Assembly (NCBI GenBank): GCA_964036275.1
Contig: OZ038439.1
Span: 15,856,330-15,920,329 of the forward strand
Source: Litoditis marina
Lineage: Eukaryota > Nematoda > Chromadorea > Rhabditida > Rhabditidae
Direction of reading: 5' to 3'
Length of the DNA stretch: 64,000 nucleotides
The stretch's first letter is position 1. Each line of letters starts with the position of its first letter. Positions 34,301 to 45,179 of this stretch are shown here, piece by piece. The translations under genes and the position numbers were made by a program. Under the pieces are notes generated by a model, which worked only from the letters and a program-made list of their open reading frames with translations, had not been told where the DNA came from and searched no databases.

Positions 34301-37300
34301 CACGTTCAAGTTCCAACCCGTAACTCACCACAGAATGTCCAAGGTATTCACTAGCGTTTTCTGACACGTGCAACATCTTTCCCGTCCGCGTGAGCATTAG
34401 CATGAAACCACGTAAAGCCTTGCAGATTTCGATTCCTTTCGGGGTAGGTGAAGTGGTGGGAAGGTTGTGAGCTACTGAAAGGACACACATTCGATTTTGT
34501 ATCATAAACTACTGCGTTAGTAACAGATAGGTCCAAAATTTACAGGTAAATCCTAGTATGTTTTTCTCTGGACATGAACGGAGAAAATATCAAATCCATT
34601 AGAGTGAACAAATGTGAAAAATTCAAATGAGTGCGATGGGGTTGTTTTTTCCATACAACTGTAAATGTTATAATTTGACTTATCCCGCTGTGTTTGTATT
34701 CTGACCAGATCAAACTACAACAAAAGTCGCGATAGTCTTGGAAATCACAAATCACCATGTGCCAGGTAGCGGTGTTTTCTCATGTAAATACATCCGAGGG
34801 ACATTATTTGTAGCTGATACAATCGATCTTTGATCGAGTCGGAAAGAGGAAGGAGGTCCCGCAGACGCTGGATCTCAATGTTGATCTGGTCACGTCGCTG
34901 CTTCGAGGCTCCGCGGGTGGACCTGAAACACATTTCTTTCATTAATGATGTTTCAGTATTCCTTTTACAACCCTGGTTGTTCCACATGAGCAGAACATTC
35001 CACCTTATTCTAATTTGTTTTCTAATTTTCTCGTACCACCTCCGAAAAGCCGGTGAAGATTTTCTGATAATGTTTCACGTTTGAGGAATTCACTGCTTTA
35101 TGAGAACGGTGTCGGTATTTTCTAAATTATATGCTTGCAAAGCTAGGTTTCAATCTCCGTTGATAACGTTTCACGTAACTTTCTTCTGTTTCACATAGAG
35201 TTCGCTGACTCTGTCAGCAATATACACCTCATTAAACTAATACCGAACTCTCCCCCAGGCTATTCTGACCCGTACAATAGTGTCTCGAGATGGGCGCCGC
35301 GGGCAACTTTCACCCGATATTGACCTTACGTATATTGACCCCGCCTGTGACGTAGTATATTGACTATGTTAATTTCTCTCTCTCCTGCAGTTTGTTTGTC
35401 CATTGAGAGTCCGCGAACCACCAAATGTAAATACCGTATCCCTTTCGGTCGCGTGGCCAAACCCCATTTCAAGTTTCGAGAAAGTAGTTTCGAAATTAGA
35501 AATAGTGATGACGAACTGTGGAGGCCAGACATGATAGAAAAATTTCGAAACATTTAGAATAGAGAACCCGGAAGTGCTGAAAAAATTCTCCGAATTTCTC
35601 AGTCTCAGAATTTCTTCATCTCCATGATTTGAGTTGAGAACTTATGCAAAAAAGTTGACAACATTAACCGTTTCAGTAACTTGAGAACGACATTAGTACG
35701 CACTAAAATAAGTAAATAAATAGTTTTCATTCAATCTTCTGATTTTCTTATAGCGAACCTTATCTATGTGTTCTTAAATCATTCACCTGGGAATGGAGAA
35801 ACTATCTGGTTTCAACTAGGGTTATGGAATCTAACATCAGCTCTAGATGTTGATCACCTTCACTGAGCAACACAATAGAAGTTTTGTGCAACAGCTCTTT
35901 TCTGGTTTTCCTACAAAATCGATACATTCCCTCGGGCGTTCGCTTTCCTTACAAACTGTCATCAACTCGTAGTTCGCAGCCTGTTTGCTCACTTGGTCGA
36001 AAAGGAAAAACCGAGTAAGTGGACATTGGAGGCTGCAAACATAGACTGACCATTCGAATAAGGATCTCCGCCGCAGGACAAATACTAATCGAGGTTACTG
36101 TGTTAGTGAATTGCGCGCTGTGTTGACACACGTACTTTTGGTTTCTGTAATGGAGAAGAGCGAAGTTTGCGTGAGGGGATTGAATCAGAAATGTGCACTT
36201 TTCTTTTCGTTCAAACTACTTTCACATAATTCGTTTTCGTAGTTCATTCCACTACGGCATCAGTCGTCCGAAAATGCCTGCTTCGTTCAGGCAGACTTGG
36301 CTCGCACGTCGACCCAATAAAGTTGAAGCAAAACGATCTGAGTATTGAGTAGAGGATGGAACGTTGGATCAGAGTTGGCCGTATGGGTAATAAAACACCA
36401 AAGCATACGAAGTGTGGTAACAAGTTCAATATTTCCCATGTGGTCAATATGTGATCACGTTCTCAGTCAGTAGAAAATGAAATTAACAGTTAGAATGAAT
36501 CGAAGCTGCCCGAAACTTTTTTTACCTGTCAGAAAAACATATCACATTCCATACCTGTCAGAAAAACATATCACATCTATAAAAAACGTGGGAAGTTCAC
36601 TTCTTTCATTCGAAAGGTTATAATAATTCATCGAGCCTTCTGAGCTGGGAACTACAGTTCTACTTCTCCTTCCATGGTGCAACATTGAGAATTAGTAAAG
36701 TGCTGGGCATTGCGCGCGCGCGCGAGCAAATATGGTTTTCAACTATTTCGATTGCGCAACACTCCATAACTAAGATGTAGTGAATGGGTGAATGGAGACT
36801 ATTGAAAAAGTGCATCTAGAAGTTAATGGTCAGAACAACCTGCTCGATTACCAGATGAATGATATAATAAACATTGCAGACTGAAAACGATAAGAACTTC
36901 AATCACAATCTTTTCATATTTTGACTACTCGTCAAATGCATTACGACATTAGTGCGTAAAACTTTTGAAAGTGTTCTGATTTCGTTAAAATGCAGCGGTA
37001 GAATGTATGAATTTTTTCTTCACGCTTTCAGAGTTCAGTGAGTAAGGCCCGAGATAAATTTTAAAGAGAGGACACTAAGTTTATGAGATGGGTTGTAGAT
37101 GCTTAAATTACAGTTTTGAGGGTAGACGAACTGCAATTATCACAAAGTGTCGCAGAGTATGATACGAACAGTAAGCTTGCGCAGTGCAACGTGGCTATGA
37201 AAACATGTGAGTTCACTCCACATCACAACACTCATCACAGTTTTGTAAAGTCGAAATGTACTCTCTATAACTGAGCATGGTTATTTCACAGCTACCTGGC

Positions 37301-38104
37301 CAGATAGTGTGGTGTCAGTTAAACCTGAAGGTTTCCTTTTGACATTTCATTACGGTCCTACATGTTCCACTACAGTAGAAGCTTGTGAAAGTGTAGAAAG
37401 GTACATATCAATGATATATCATCAACAAAAACCCAAGTGTATAAGGATGAAACTCGATAATCTTTCAAAAACAGAATAAAGAGTTCGGATAAAGAATAAA
37501 AACCAGAAACGAATTACAGAATAAATGATCCAACAGTAAGAGAACAGCGTTTACACGCTGTGAGAAAACTGACACGTAAAACGTAGGAATACATCAATGT
37601 CGTAGAAAAATGAAAACTCTAAATCTCTGAGCTGGTCTACAAGCCTAATTACTTACTGTCTTACTCTATTTCACAACGACACGTTTCACCGTTGAAAAAT
37701 TTTCCGGATGACAAAATAATGAATAGGAGTACTGTAACTACTAACGCTGCAGTTAGATCTGATGATTGTAGATTGCAAAATGTAACCCAATGATGTATAC
37801 TTTACAATTTTATAATAATTTTGCGCACTCACCGTTGCGTATACGTTGTAACTGTGACTTAATACTAATTTGAGTATACATTGTAACTTCATAATCATTC
37901 TGAGTTCAATTTGAATGGGAGTTTACTACAATCCTTGACGTTGGAGCCACATACTATGTAGAATACATTATCAAAAATATACACTTTTGAGTGTTCCACC
38001 CACCGTTGCGACATTGTTTGTCCGTTTCCGTTGCCGCTTCCGCAGGCGGAAGTCGGACGGACATCGGCCGTGGCGCCGGAAGGAATCTGTACGGCGGCGC
38101 TCAT
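25347..38104 (-). CDS. cky-1: bHLH-PAS transcription factor, CKY-1/NPAS4-like
   Basis: Fifteen exons: 38104-38004, 34922-34756, 34474-34329, 34072-34004, 33745-33632, 33436-33353, 33098-32965, 32531-32425, 30469-30390, 30251-30163, 29987-29885, 29665-29531, 29275-29075, 27818-27708, 25520-25347; total 1,815 nt, 604 residues. Exon 1 joins exon 2 to create the b[23 protein letters not shown], then a helix with [13 protein letters not shown]. Exons 3-7 cover PAS-A ([20 protein letters not shown]) and linker; exons 8-10 cover PAS-B ([20 protein letters not shown], then [13 protein letters not shown]). Exons 11-15 are a Pro/Ser-rich activation tail. The KQRRD basic region and PAS order match the nematode CKY-1/vertebrate NPAS4 group, nuclear factors acting as heterodimers with an ARNT-type partner. 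Frame closes at every junction; only the exon 7 acceptor (TTTCGAG) is weak. Intron 1 is 3.1 kb. Confidence 0.92.
26885..26965 (-). repeat. tRNA-like fragment in cky-1 intron 14
   Basis: The minus strand has a B-box-like GGTTCGAATC with an upstream anticodon-stem-like CTTTCAGTCAG, but acceptor halves do not pair. A decayed tRNA-derived sequence is the best reading. Confidence 0.4.
28030..28560 (+). repeat. Degenerate repeat array in cky-1 intron 13
   Basis: Four loosely similar stretches each combine TTCTG/TTTTGCA, CTCACGGAGTG- or TCACGAAGTGC-like, TTGTTGTTATT-like and GATACGGGT- or TACGCGTAACGG-like segments (about 28045, 28165, 28370 and 28505). A CGGTATTTTAAGTTGCAA segment also appears twice, at about 28309 and 28340, and once inverted near 28207. 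Confidence 0.55.
30516..30536. other. GC-rich hairpin in cky-1 intron 8
   Basis: GCGCAGCGC pairs with GCGCTGCGC across a GAA triloop; it stands out within AT-rich intron sequence. Confidence 0.8.
30737..30797. repeat. GC minisatellite in cky-1 intron 8
   Basis: Repeats of GTGGCGCGGC and GGCGCGGC bounded on both sides by GGCGGCCGC. Essentially all G and C apart from a few T. Confidence 0.9.
31081..31185 (-). repeat. tRNA-like unit 1 of a 301-bp tandem pair
   Basis: The minus strand has an A-box-like TGGCTCAGTCGGCAGAGC and a B box GGTTCGAATCC with plausible D and T arms. The acceptor 3' half CACGGAC pairs 6 of 7 with CTTCGTG but leaves an abnormal gap before the D stem, and the anticodon loop lacks the usual U33. 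The whole block 31007-31250 repeats at 31308-31560. Confidence 0.6.
31382..31486 (-). repeat. tRNA-like unit 2 of a 301-bp tandem pair
   Basis: Same structure as unit 1 with scattered substitutions, concentrated in the anticodon region and 5' flank; A and B boxes are unchanged. More likely a tRNA-derived repeat than a functional gene. Confidence 0.6.
31697..32278. mobile_element. Foldback MITE with about 125-bp inverted repeats in cky-1 intron 8
   Basis: The left arm, 31697 to about 31821, starts ATTTGTCTAAAAAAACGATG and ends GCAATTTTCATG. It returns inverted at about 32153-32278. The interior carries a copy of the 95-bp dispersed repeat. No transposase frame. Confidence 0.9.
31929..32023 (+). 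repeat. 95-bp dispersed repeat, copy 2
   Basis: Begins CACAGTCACGTGAAACATGT and ends AACTTTACATGA; lies between the arms of the 31697-32278 MITE. Confidence 0.85.
36528..36578 (+). repeat. Short tandem duplication in cky-1 intron 1
   Basis: CCTGTCAGAAAAACATATCA occurs twice about 30 bp apart. Confidence 0.85.
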
Positions 38105-39157
38105 ACGTACCGCCGGACACTGTAGTGGACTGGCCGCTGAGTCGTGAGGTCACGCCCCGAGCACGTCACACCGCGTACTACGTCACACGTACTGTTTGAC
38201 TATCCCGTGGGAACGGCGAGACAGTGTGAGAATAGAAGAGGGCGCAGAGAGTGGTCAACGGCGGGGGTGACGATGGAGTGTGCAGGTGTGAGAGAGCGCA
38301 AACAAGCCTCATTCGTCCGTCGAGGTCGCGGAAAGCGGAAGCGGCAGTGAATTGTGGGCGTCAGGGAGGGGTCAGACTTCCTAAAATAAAAAGGCTTCAA
38401 CTTCAAGAAGGCCGCCTCAGTCTAGAAAGAAACCTCCGAAAACTGTTGAAAACGCACGGTAACTTCACGTGGTCTCATAAATCGGCGGCTAAAGAGTACA
38501 ATTGTTTTTTTTGCGTAGCGTTGGGAAGTGTTTGTAGTACAGTAGTAAAAACCCATAAGGAAGTCGTGAAAAAAACTAATTTGGTGGTTTCTTTAGTATA
38601 CGATGAGTTCTTACGGCGTCTAGTTAGTTCACTACGGAAAATGAAGTTTCGTTCTCTTACCAATAATAACGGGAGAAGTTGAGTATTTTATAGTTCAATA
38701 AGCATCTCCTAGAATTCGTCACACCTGTTGGTGGCATAACAGTTATTTGTTATCGAAAAATCATAATTATAAATAAGATGTTCTCTTGGAGAAAATCCTG
38801 TCGTGAGCGAAGGCAACTTTTCTGTTACTCGAGAACTTGTGTTTTTGTTACCAACACTTGCGTTTGGAAAACTGAAAAAAAATTGAGCTTGGATCTAATA
38901 GTTGTTCACCTCTGTTGCTGATGAACTTCTAGTAAAACCTCGCTTATGTGTTCTTCAACCGATTTCAGAGCTTTTCGTATGCGAAACTTCCTGCTGCTGA
39001 CGTAATCAAAGGTCAAACACAGCCGTGTTGACTTAGATTTCGCGACTGAGCAGACAGAAAGACATAGTACCATCTAAGAACAACTCGGTATTCTATGAAG
39101 TTTGATCGGCTAAAACGACAGAAATCGCGAAGGACTGATTCTGATAACACTACAAAC
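38105..39157. other. Upstream region of cky-1
   Basis: The first 300 bases are GC-rich compared with the rest of the window, as is common around a nematode promoter. No TATA box, trans-splice signal or upstream gene can be fixed by eye. Open frames in 38144-38682 have no recognisable content. Confidence 0.45.
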
Positions 39158-39779
39158 TAGGGTTGTTAAAGTCGAACTCGAAACTCGACCCGACTCGAAA
39201 AAACTCGAAAATTTTCGAGTCGAGTCGAACTCGAAACTCGAAAACTCGAAATTTCTCAAAACTCGAAAACTCGAAAACTCGAAAACTCGAATATTCTCAA
39301 AACTCGAAAACTCGAAAACTCGCAATTTACCAAAACTCGCAAACTCGATAACTCGAAAACTCGATTTTTCGCCAAACTCGAAAACTCGAAATTCGAAATT
39401 TTGAACGCGAAAACTCGAAAATCGAAATTTCGGACTCGAGAATTGGACTTTTTGGTTCCAAAAACACTCAAAACTCGACTCGACGCGAAAAAACTCGAAA
39501 ATTCCCGTGTCGAGTCGAACTCGAAACTCGAAAACTCGAAAATTCCCAAAACTCGACAACTCGAAAACTCGAAATTTCCCAAAACTCGAAAACTCGAAAT
39601 TTTCCAAAACTCCGAAACTCGAAAACTCGAAAACTCGATTTTTCGCCAAACTCAAAAACTCGAAAACTCGAAAACTCGAAATTTCCCAAAACTCGAAAAC
39701 TCGAAAACACGAAATTTCCCGAAACTCGAAAACTCGAAAACTCGAAAACTCGAAATTTTGAACTCGATTAACAACTCTA
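39158..39779. mobile_element. CTCGAAAA-octamer element, long copy
   Basis: About 620 bp made almost entirely of AACTCGAA/CTCGAAAA units interspersed with ATTTTCC- and TTTTTCGCC-type spacers. It begins TAGGGTTGTTAAAGTCGAAC and ends CTCGATTAACAACTCTA. The ends are shared, inverted, with 62831-62984, which makes this a mobile family and not just a microsatellite. Long frames on both strands (up to 248 residues of FRVFEF/SKTRKLE) are products of the octamer and not genes. Confidence 0.8.
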
Positions 39780-40091
39780 CTACAAACACAGCGAGAAGTG
39801 AAACACGTTCTTTTTTGAGAAACACTGCTTGTTACCTCCTGCCGTAATTCGCTCAAACTTCACAGTCAACGTTCATTACGAAACGGTCTCTGGAATATTT
39901 CACGGCTTACTGTGGAAGGTAATCCATTCGTGAAACGAACTATACCATTGGCATTGAGGGATGCACACAGAGTATCCGAATTCCAGAAATGGGGATCACT
40001 AGGGCTAGCCAAGTCACTGTAGTTACAGGTTTGTAAATAGGTACATATACAAATACATACAAAAGTCTACATTAATGATAATCTTCGATTT
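39780..40091. other. Intergenic, 3' of the CHK-kinase-like gene
   Basis: No gene or repeat recognised. Confidence 0.5.
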
Positions 40092-43000
40092 TCACGCGGT
40101 TACTTCTTTCTTCTCGTAGAAGTTAACTATGTCAGCCATCAGTCCTTCACCTTTCTCCAGAATCAGATCCATAACCTGTAAATTGTAATTGCCGATAATG
40201 AATGAATCATTTTTTTCGATCAGAGAGGACAATTTCAGTTTTTGGGGGCGCAATCCAAAAGAGGCGCCTTAGTACGTTGAACGCAAGCGAGCACTGCGCA
40301 ACGCAAAACCGGACGCGTTCTGTACCGTTTCGGTGTTCAATAGTACCGTACTTGAGGTTCAACTCTCCTTAATAGTTGTTTTCCTCTGTCAAGCTCTTTA
40401 AAGGTCTTGTTTTATTGATCCCCGATCTACAATTTGATGTATTTGGTCAACCTGACACGTGATCGAATCTCTCAACCAGTCCATAAACCAGGACATGTAT
40501 CGAATCTAAACCTCAACTCGGCATTTTCTATAATCCCTTTCTCAGCGTCCACTTACTTTCTGTTTTTCCTCCACATCAGTTATTTGGTTGTTCATCTCGA
40601 AGAGCGGACCCAGGCCAGGAACCAATAAAAATGCCCCGATCGGTTTGAAGCGGCGAATCGACTCGTGCAGCTGGAAACAGAACGAAGATTCTCAAAAAGT
40701 TTGTTGAGGGAAACTGAACGGTCTCGAATATCTGATAACCTTCTCTCACTAACGCACATATTTGAGAACTGAGATGTAATGTATATTGTACAACACCTTC
40801 ATTGTAGAAACGGCGTGACCATATGAGTACGTTTTCGCAGAAATACGGTTCACTCGTTTGGCACACCTGTTCCAGTGTGTAAGGTACATCCTGTCCTTCC
40901 ATTTCTTCCTTCAGATATCCGTAGAAAGTATCGATTAGTTCTCCTTCATGTTCTTTTCTGTCTTTCGCACTGAGACAAGCACACATCAAGCGGCAGAGAT
41001 CAACCGCTGCGAGACCGAATGTTGTCGTCTGAATAAATAATTTAAAAAAGAGTAATAGCAGCACTCAGAAAATGTGTGTCTCACTACGGTCTTGAATTTC
41101 AAAAAACAAGAATTACGTTGCAGATGATACAACAGACCGGTGAACGGCACGTAGAGCCTTGTCGATTTGTGATCTGCGTGCCGATCCTCTTGTGCCGTTC
41201 CAATTTTTGTGAAATCGACATCATTCATATGCCTCTGAGTTTTTCAATGAGCCGATAACTCCAATATCTCATCCAAAAAAAGTTATTTTGACACGAAATA
41301 TGTTTTGTTCACAAATGAATTCAGTCAATAATCTCGTCCTTCCACCTGAAAATCGACAAACGCCGCTAGTTGAAGTCCTCCTTCCTCCCGGTTTTTCCAA
41401 ATCAGATTTGTGGCCCACAAATCACCATGACAGAGTACCGGCGAAATGCCTGAAAAGATATTCCAGTGGATATTCCGGAAAAAAAAAGAAACCTTCCATT
41501 ACTCATTTTCAGATAATTGTAGTTTGATCCTTCGTTATCATAGTTGTGACCCGAAAAGGAAGATGGTTATATACCTGAGAATGTGTACTGTAGGAGTGGG
41601 AATGAAAAAACTATAATTCTGGGTGTATGGTATGGTGTATAGATTGCCACGCTTCAACACATATCATTGATTCCAATACGACTGGGAGTTGATAATAACT
41701 AACAGAGATCTTTTCCAATCTCCGCAATTTTCGAAAAGTCGGTCAGCTCTGGAACCGCCTGAAAGTTTTATAGAATTCAACATCTTTATTCAACGTATTT
41801 TTCTGTGAGATATGATTGATTGCGATAAAACTCGATAGCGAACTGGGAAATGTGTATAGTTCGCGCCGTTTTCCACTGATTTTGGCACGTTGCCGGTCTC
41901 AGTGGGAATGATTGTAACTATAGACCAGAGATGCTCAGACGGGCTGGCAGAACCTCGCTGAGGCTCGCCTCTTTCATAAATGATTGTACGGTGAACACAA
42001 CATTGACGAATCATATTTGCTATATGAAATATTTGAATACAAAACAATTTGTGACATGCGTGATAGTTACCGCTTCGTGGCGCAGCAATGTCTATTAAAT
42101 GAATGTGTAAACATAGAATATGTATATACAACCTACCTTCTCAATTTTGTCCATCTGATCCGCGTACTTCTCCCCGAAGAATTTTCGCATCAATTGCATC
42201 GTCATTACTAACGCCTGCAACAAAGTGTTTTAGAAGTGAACAAAGCATTGTTGTAGATTGTTCATACAATACGTTATGATCTCGGTTTTCTAACGATTAG
42301 CAACAGTATTTAACTACAAGAACATCACGCACAGGATGGGACATTAAACACCGTATAACCTCCTTTTAGAAGATAAAATCCAAACTAGGAGGCATAAATC
42401 TATTTATAGAAAGAAGAAATGAATTGAGAGCGGAAGTAAAAACGAGAGGTGCCCAAATAATGTGTCCAGTAGATTTTGCATTGAAAAAGCCACACTGTTA
42501 AACAGGTAAATTCATTCGGTTGGTCGCTTTCATAAAAGTAGCACAATTGGTAGTATACTTACAATTGAATAACTCTGAAATCAAATCAAATCAAATATTT
42601 ATTACACAGTGTGTAATAACGGAACGAAAGTTTGAAACGCGAAAGGTTGCCAAAAAAGAGAATGGTGAAAAGAACATAGGTGAAAAAAGATGTAATAATA
42701 TTGTATACATTCTATACTAAATCCCTACGTCAGTATTCAAAACTCAAACCTCAGGTGAGAAGGCTTTCGCGAAAATTTCGCCAAAAACGTCCAGATTCAA
42801 CATGGATTTCTGCTCTTCGGAAAACTGAGCGGAAATCGCCTGCAGAGCGGCCAGCGAACGAAGTGGCTGTTGAGAATGATCGGTATTACTCTCATGTTCT
42901 GTTCTTTATTCAATTCAATTTATGCTTCACGTTTTACATGAGAACTTTTATAGGTTTATTTGCACAGCTAAATTTACACTAGTGTGAGTGAAAATGTTCG

Positions 43001-45179
43001 TTCTGAATGGTTTCACTGATTCTTATCACGTGTTCTACCGCTGATCTGGTTATAATGCCCAATTTGTTATTGAAAAGGGCAACCTACCTATCTCACGTGT
43101 TTCACACGTAAACATGGCGTTGCGTCTAAGCTCGCGATGTACAACATCAACTAGAGAGAATTATACTTCATCTTTCTGTTTTTGTTCTCAGAATCTCAGA
43201 GAACCAACCTGTTTCATGTCCTCTACGGTCACATTATCGTAGAGATTGAGGTTGACTGCGTCTTCAATGAACTCCATGATGATGTATCCCTTGAGGGTGT
43301 TTTCCTCAGTGAAACGGCTGGCGAAGTACATCTGAACTTTTCTTCTTACTGAATTATCGATTCTCGGTAGATCAAAGAGATTAATTTTGTATACTGTATC
43401 TCGAGAACCCTAGCCACGCGTAAGGTGCTGTTACGTTGTATCTTTCTCACGAATGAGAACAACTTACTAACAAGTTTTTTTTTTCAATTTGTTGTTTTTT
43501 GTATTGAATGATGGTAATGATGATAGGTTTATTCTACGACAATCACACACATGTGATTCATTACGGCAACGACGTTAGAACAGCAAAGGGACAGTGATAT
43601 AGGGTTGTAGCCGAACTCAAATGTGAAATAGAGTTTTGGCTGAAAGACAGAAATGATTAAAAAAAACTATTCTCACCTTAGGTATAGGAAGACCCTCCTT
43701 CTTGTACTTCTTCATGATCTCATAGAAGTTCACTTCATTATTGTGAACCTGAAATGTTTTCTTCCATCATGAACTGAAAGTATAATCAATAAATTCTCTC
43801 CGAACAGTTAGCGGAGGAGAAAACAGTTTGCAATCTGAAATGATTAAGGTTCAAGTCAAGACTATGACGCGCAAGAGAGTGAGAATTCGTCTCAATACCA
43901 AGAAAAGTCGTCATTTTCCTACCCAGTACAGCTGAGGGCTGAATCAGTTTGCCTATTCGATCGCGCTGTCCTTGATTACTGGCGAGCAGATGAGAGAGTG
44001 TGCAGATCATATATACGCAGATGAGTCGCAGTGTTAGACCGACTTAGCTCTTTGCTGTCTTTGTTGAGAATGTGAGGACTTAATACTAGAAGTGAACTGA
44101 ATAGCCACGTGAAGTTAGCATTCTAATGAGGAATCGTGCACTTTTTCACTGCACGTTTCCGAGTTCTGCTGTGTGTAGCGTTTCACGTGATTATGCGATT
44201 GACTAACAGTCGAACTGACCTTTCGAACAGAAGATGCCATATTCTCCATGTATTCCGGATTCAAAAACGGTGCGTCGTCCGGCAGATTCATTTTGACTGC
44301 CGTCTCTCTCATGATAACCTGGGTGCAAATCTGAAATTTCGATGGTGCACATTGCAGTTGTGCTAGGAGTGAACAAGATACAAAAATTAAAATTAGGACC
44401 AATATTATGATTTGAAAAGACTGGCTTTTTGGTTAGGGAAGAAGTGAAATTTTACCTTCACCACGAAGTGTTTGGGCGCGAACTTGAGCTCATGCTGCCA
44501 GTCGGGGTCCACTAGGCACATCTTTGACATGAATCCCTGAAATCAGGTATTCTCAAAAAATTGGACCAGTAATTCAGTAATTTTTCTGAGCAAAATTTGG
44601 GAGAATTATATATTTATCCGGGGTTTTAGCGGAGTTGGATGGCTTTGGTTAACCCTTCCTCAGGTTATCTGATATCTAACGCAAAATTGTCTTACCGTCA
44701 GTTTGATCGGTTACCAAAATTTTGTTTTAGGTTAGGTTCAGGTTACCTACACCGGTTACCTTATGAACGGCTACGAAATCCGGTTATATGGAGAAGTTTT
44801 TTTTCAGTTCATCAGGTTACATGAACTCACTCGTCCAGCACTCTTGAATTAGTTGTAATGAGCGTTACTATACCTTTTTTCAGATAACTTCTCCATTCAC
44901 CCTAATGAAGGGCAATATCTAATCTTCTATGTAGAACTTTACGTGTCAATGCTGTTCTATTCCATTCTATGACAATTTTTTGGTTTTATTATACTATTAG
45001 TTTATTTGTATTCTACTCGAGTAGTTATATGAACTTACTCGTCCATCTCCTATGCTCTTGACACTCTTGTTGGGTCCGAAGACTGCCGACTCGCCGAAAA
45101 CCGTCTTGCAATTTCCTTGGATGTCATCGAACGTAACGTGGGTACGGAAGATTCCGTCGCCGAAAGAAGATAATAACAT
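40092..45179 (-). CDS. CHK-kinase-like protein (DUF1679 family)
   Basis: Twelve exons: 45179-45039, 44536-44456, 44330-44220, 43748-43677, 43331-43209, 42866-42750, 42214-42137, 41758-41704, 41449-41346, 41028-40867, 40670-40557, 40175-40092; 1,242 nt, 413 residues. All junctions are GT-AG and keep frame. The protein starts MLLSSFGDGIFRTHVTFDDI and includes SAVFGPNKS, LKGYIIMEFIEDA, the catalytic loop CHGDLWATNLIWKN (exon 9), the magnesium-binding region AAFVDFQ, then FGLAAVDLCRLMCACLSAKD and a C-terminus FYEKKEVTA. Length and motifs fit the nematode-expanded family of choline/aminoglycoside-kinase-fold enzymes, thought to phosphorylate small molecules or hormones; the substrate is unknown. 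Catalytic residues look intact. The start at 45179 was chosen because it gives the family N-terminus; an in-frame ATG 16 codons upstream at 45227 lies in what looks like an intron. Confidence 0.9.
43968..44020 (+). repeat. Dispersed repeat in the kinase gene's intron 3
   Basis: Similar to the reverse complement of 63484-63535, sharing TTGATTACT, AGAGAGTGTG and AGATCA. Too short to assign. Confidence 0.55.
44106..44192 (-). repeat. 95-bp dispersed repeat, copy 3 (inverted)
   Basis: Reads CACGTGAAGTTAGCATTCTA on the plus strand, the inverse of the other copies; lies in the intron after exon 3 of the kinase-like gene. Confidence 0.8.

Noticed and set aside
39158..39779. CRISPR-like or satellite array
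   Set aside because: Spacers are not unique and units are only about 8 bp; ends shared with another copy indicate a mobile element in a nematode genome.
39110..39856. A 248-codon minus-strand frame and a 148-codon plus-strand frame
   Set aside because: Both are translations of the CTCGAAAA octamer array (FRVFEF and SKTRKLE repeats) with no independent sign of coding.
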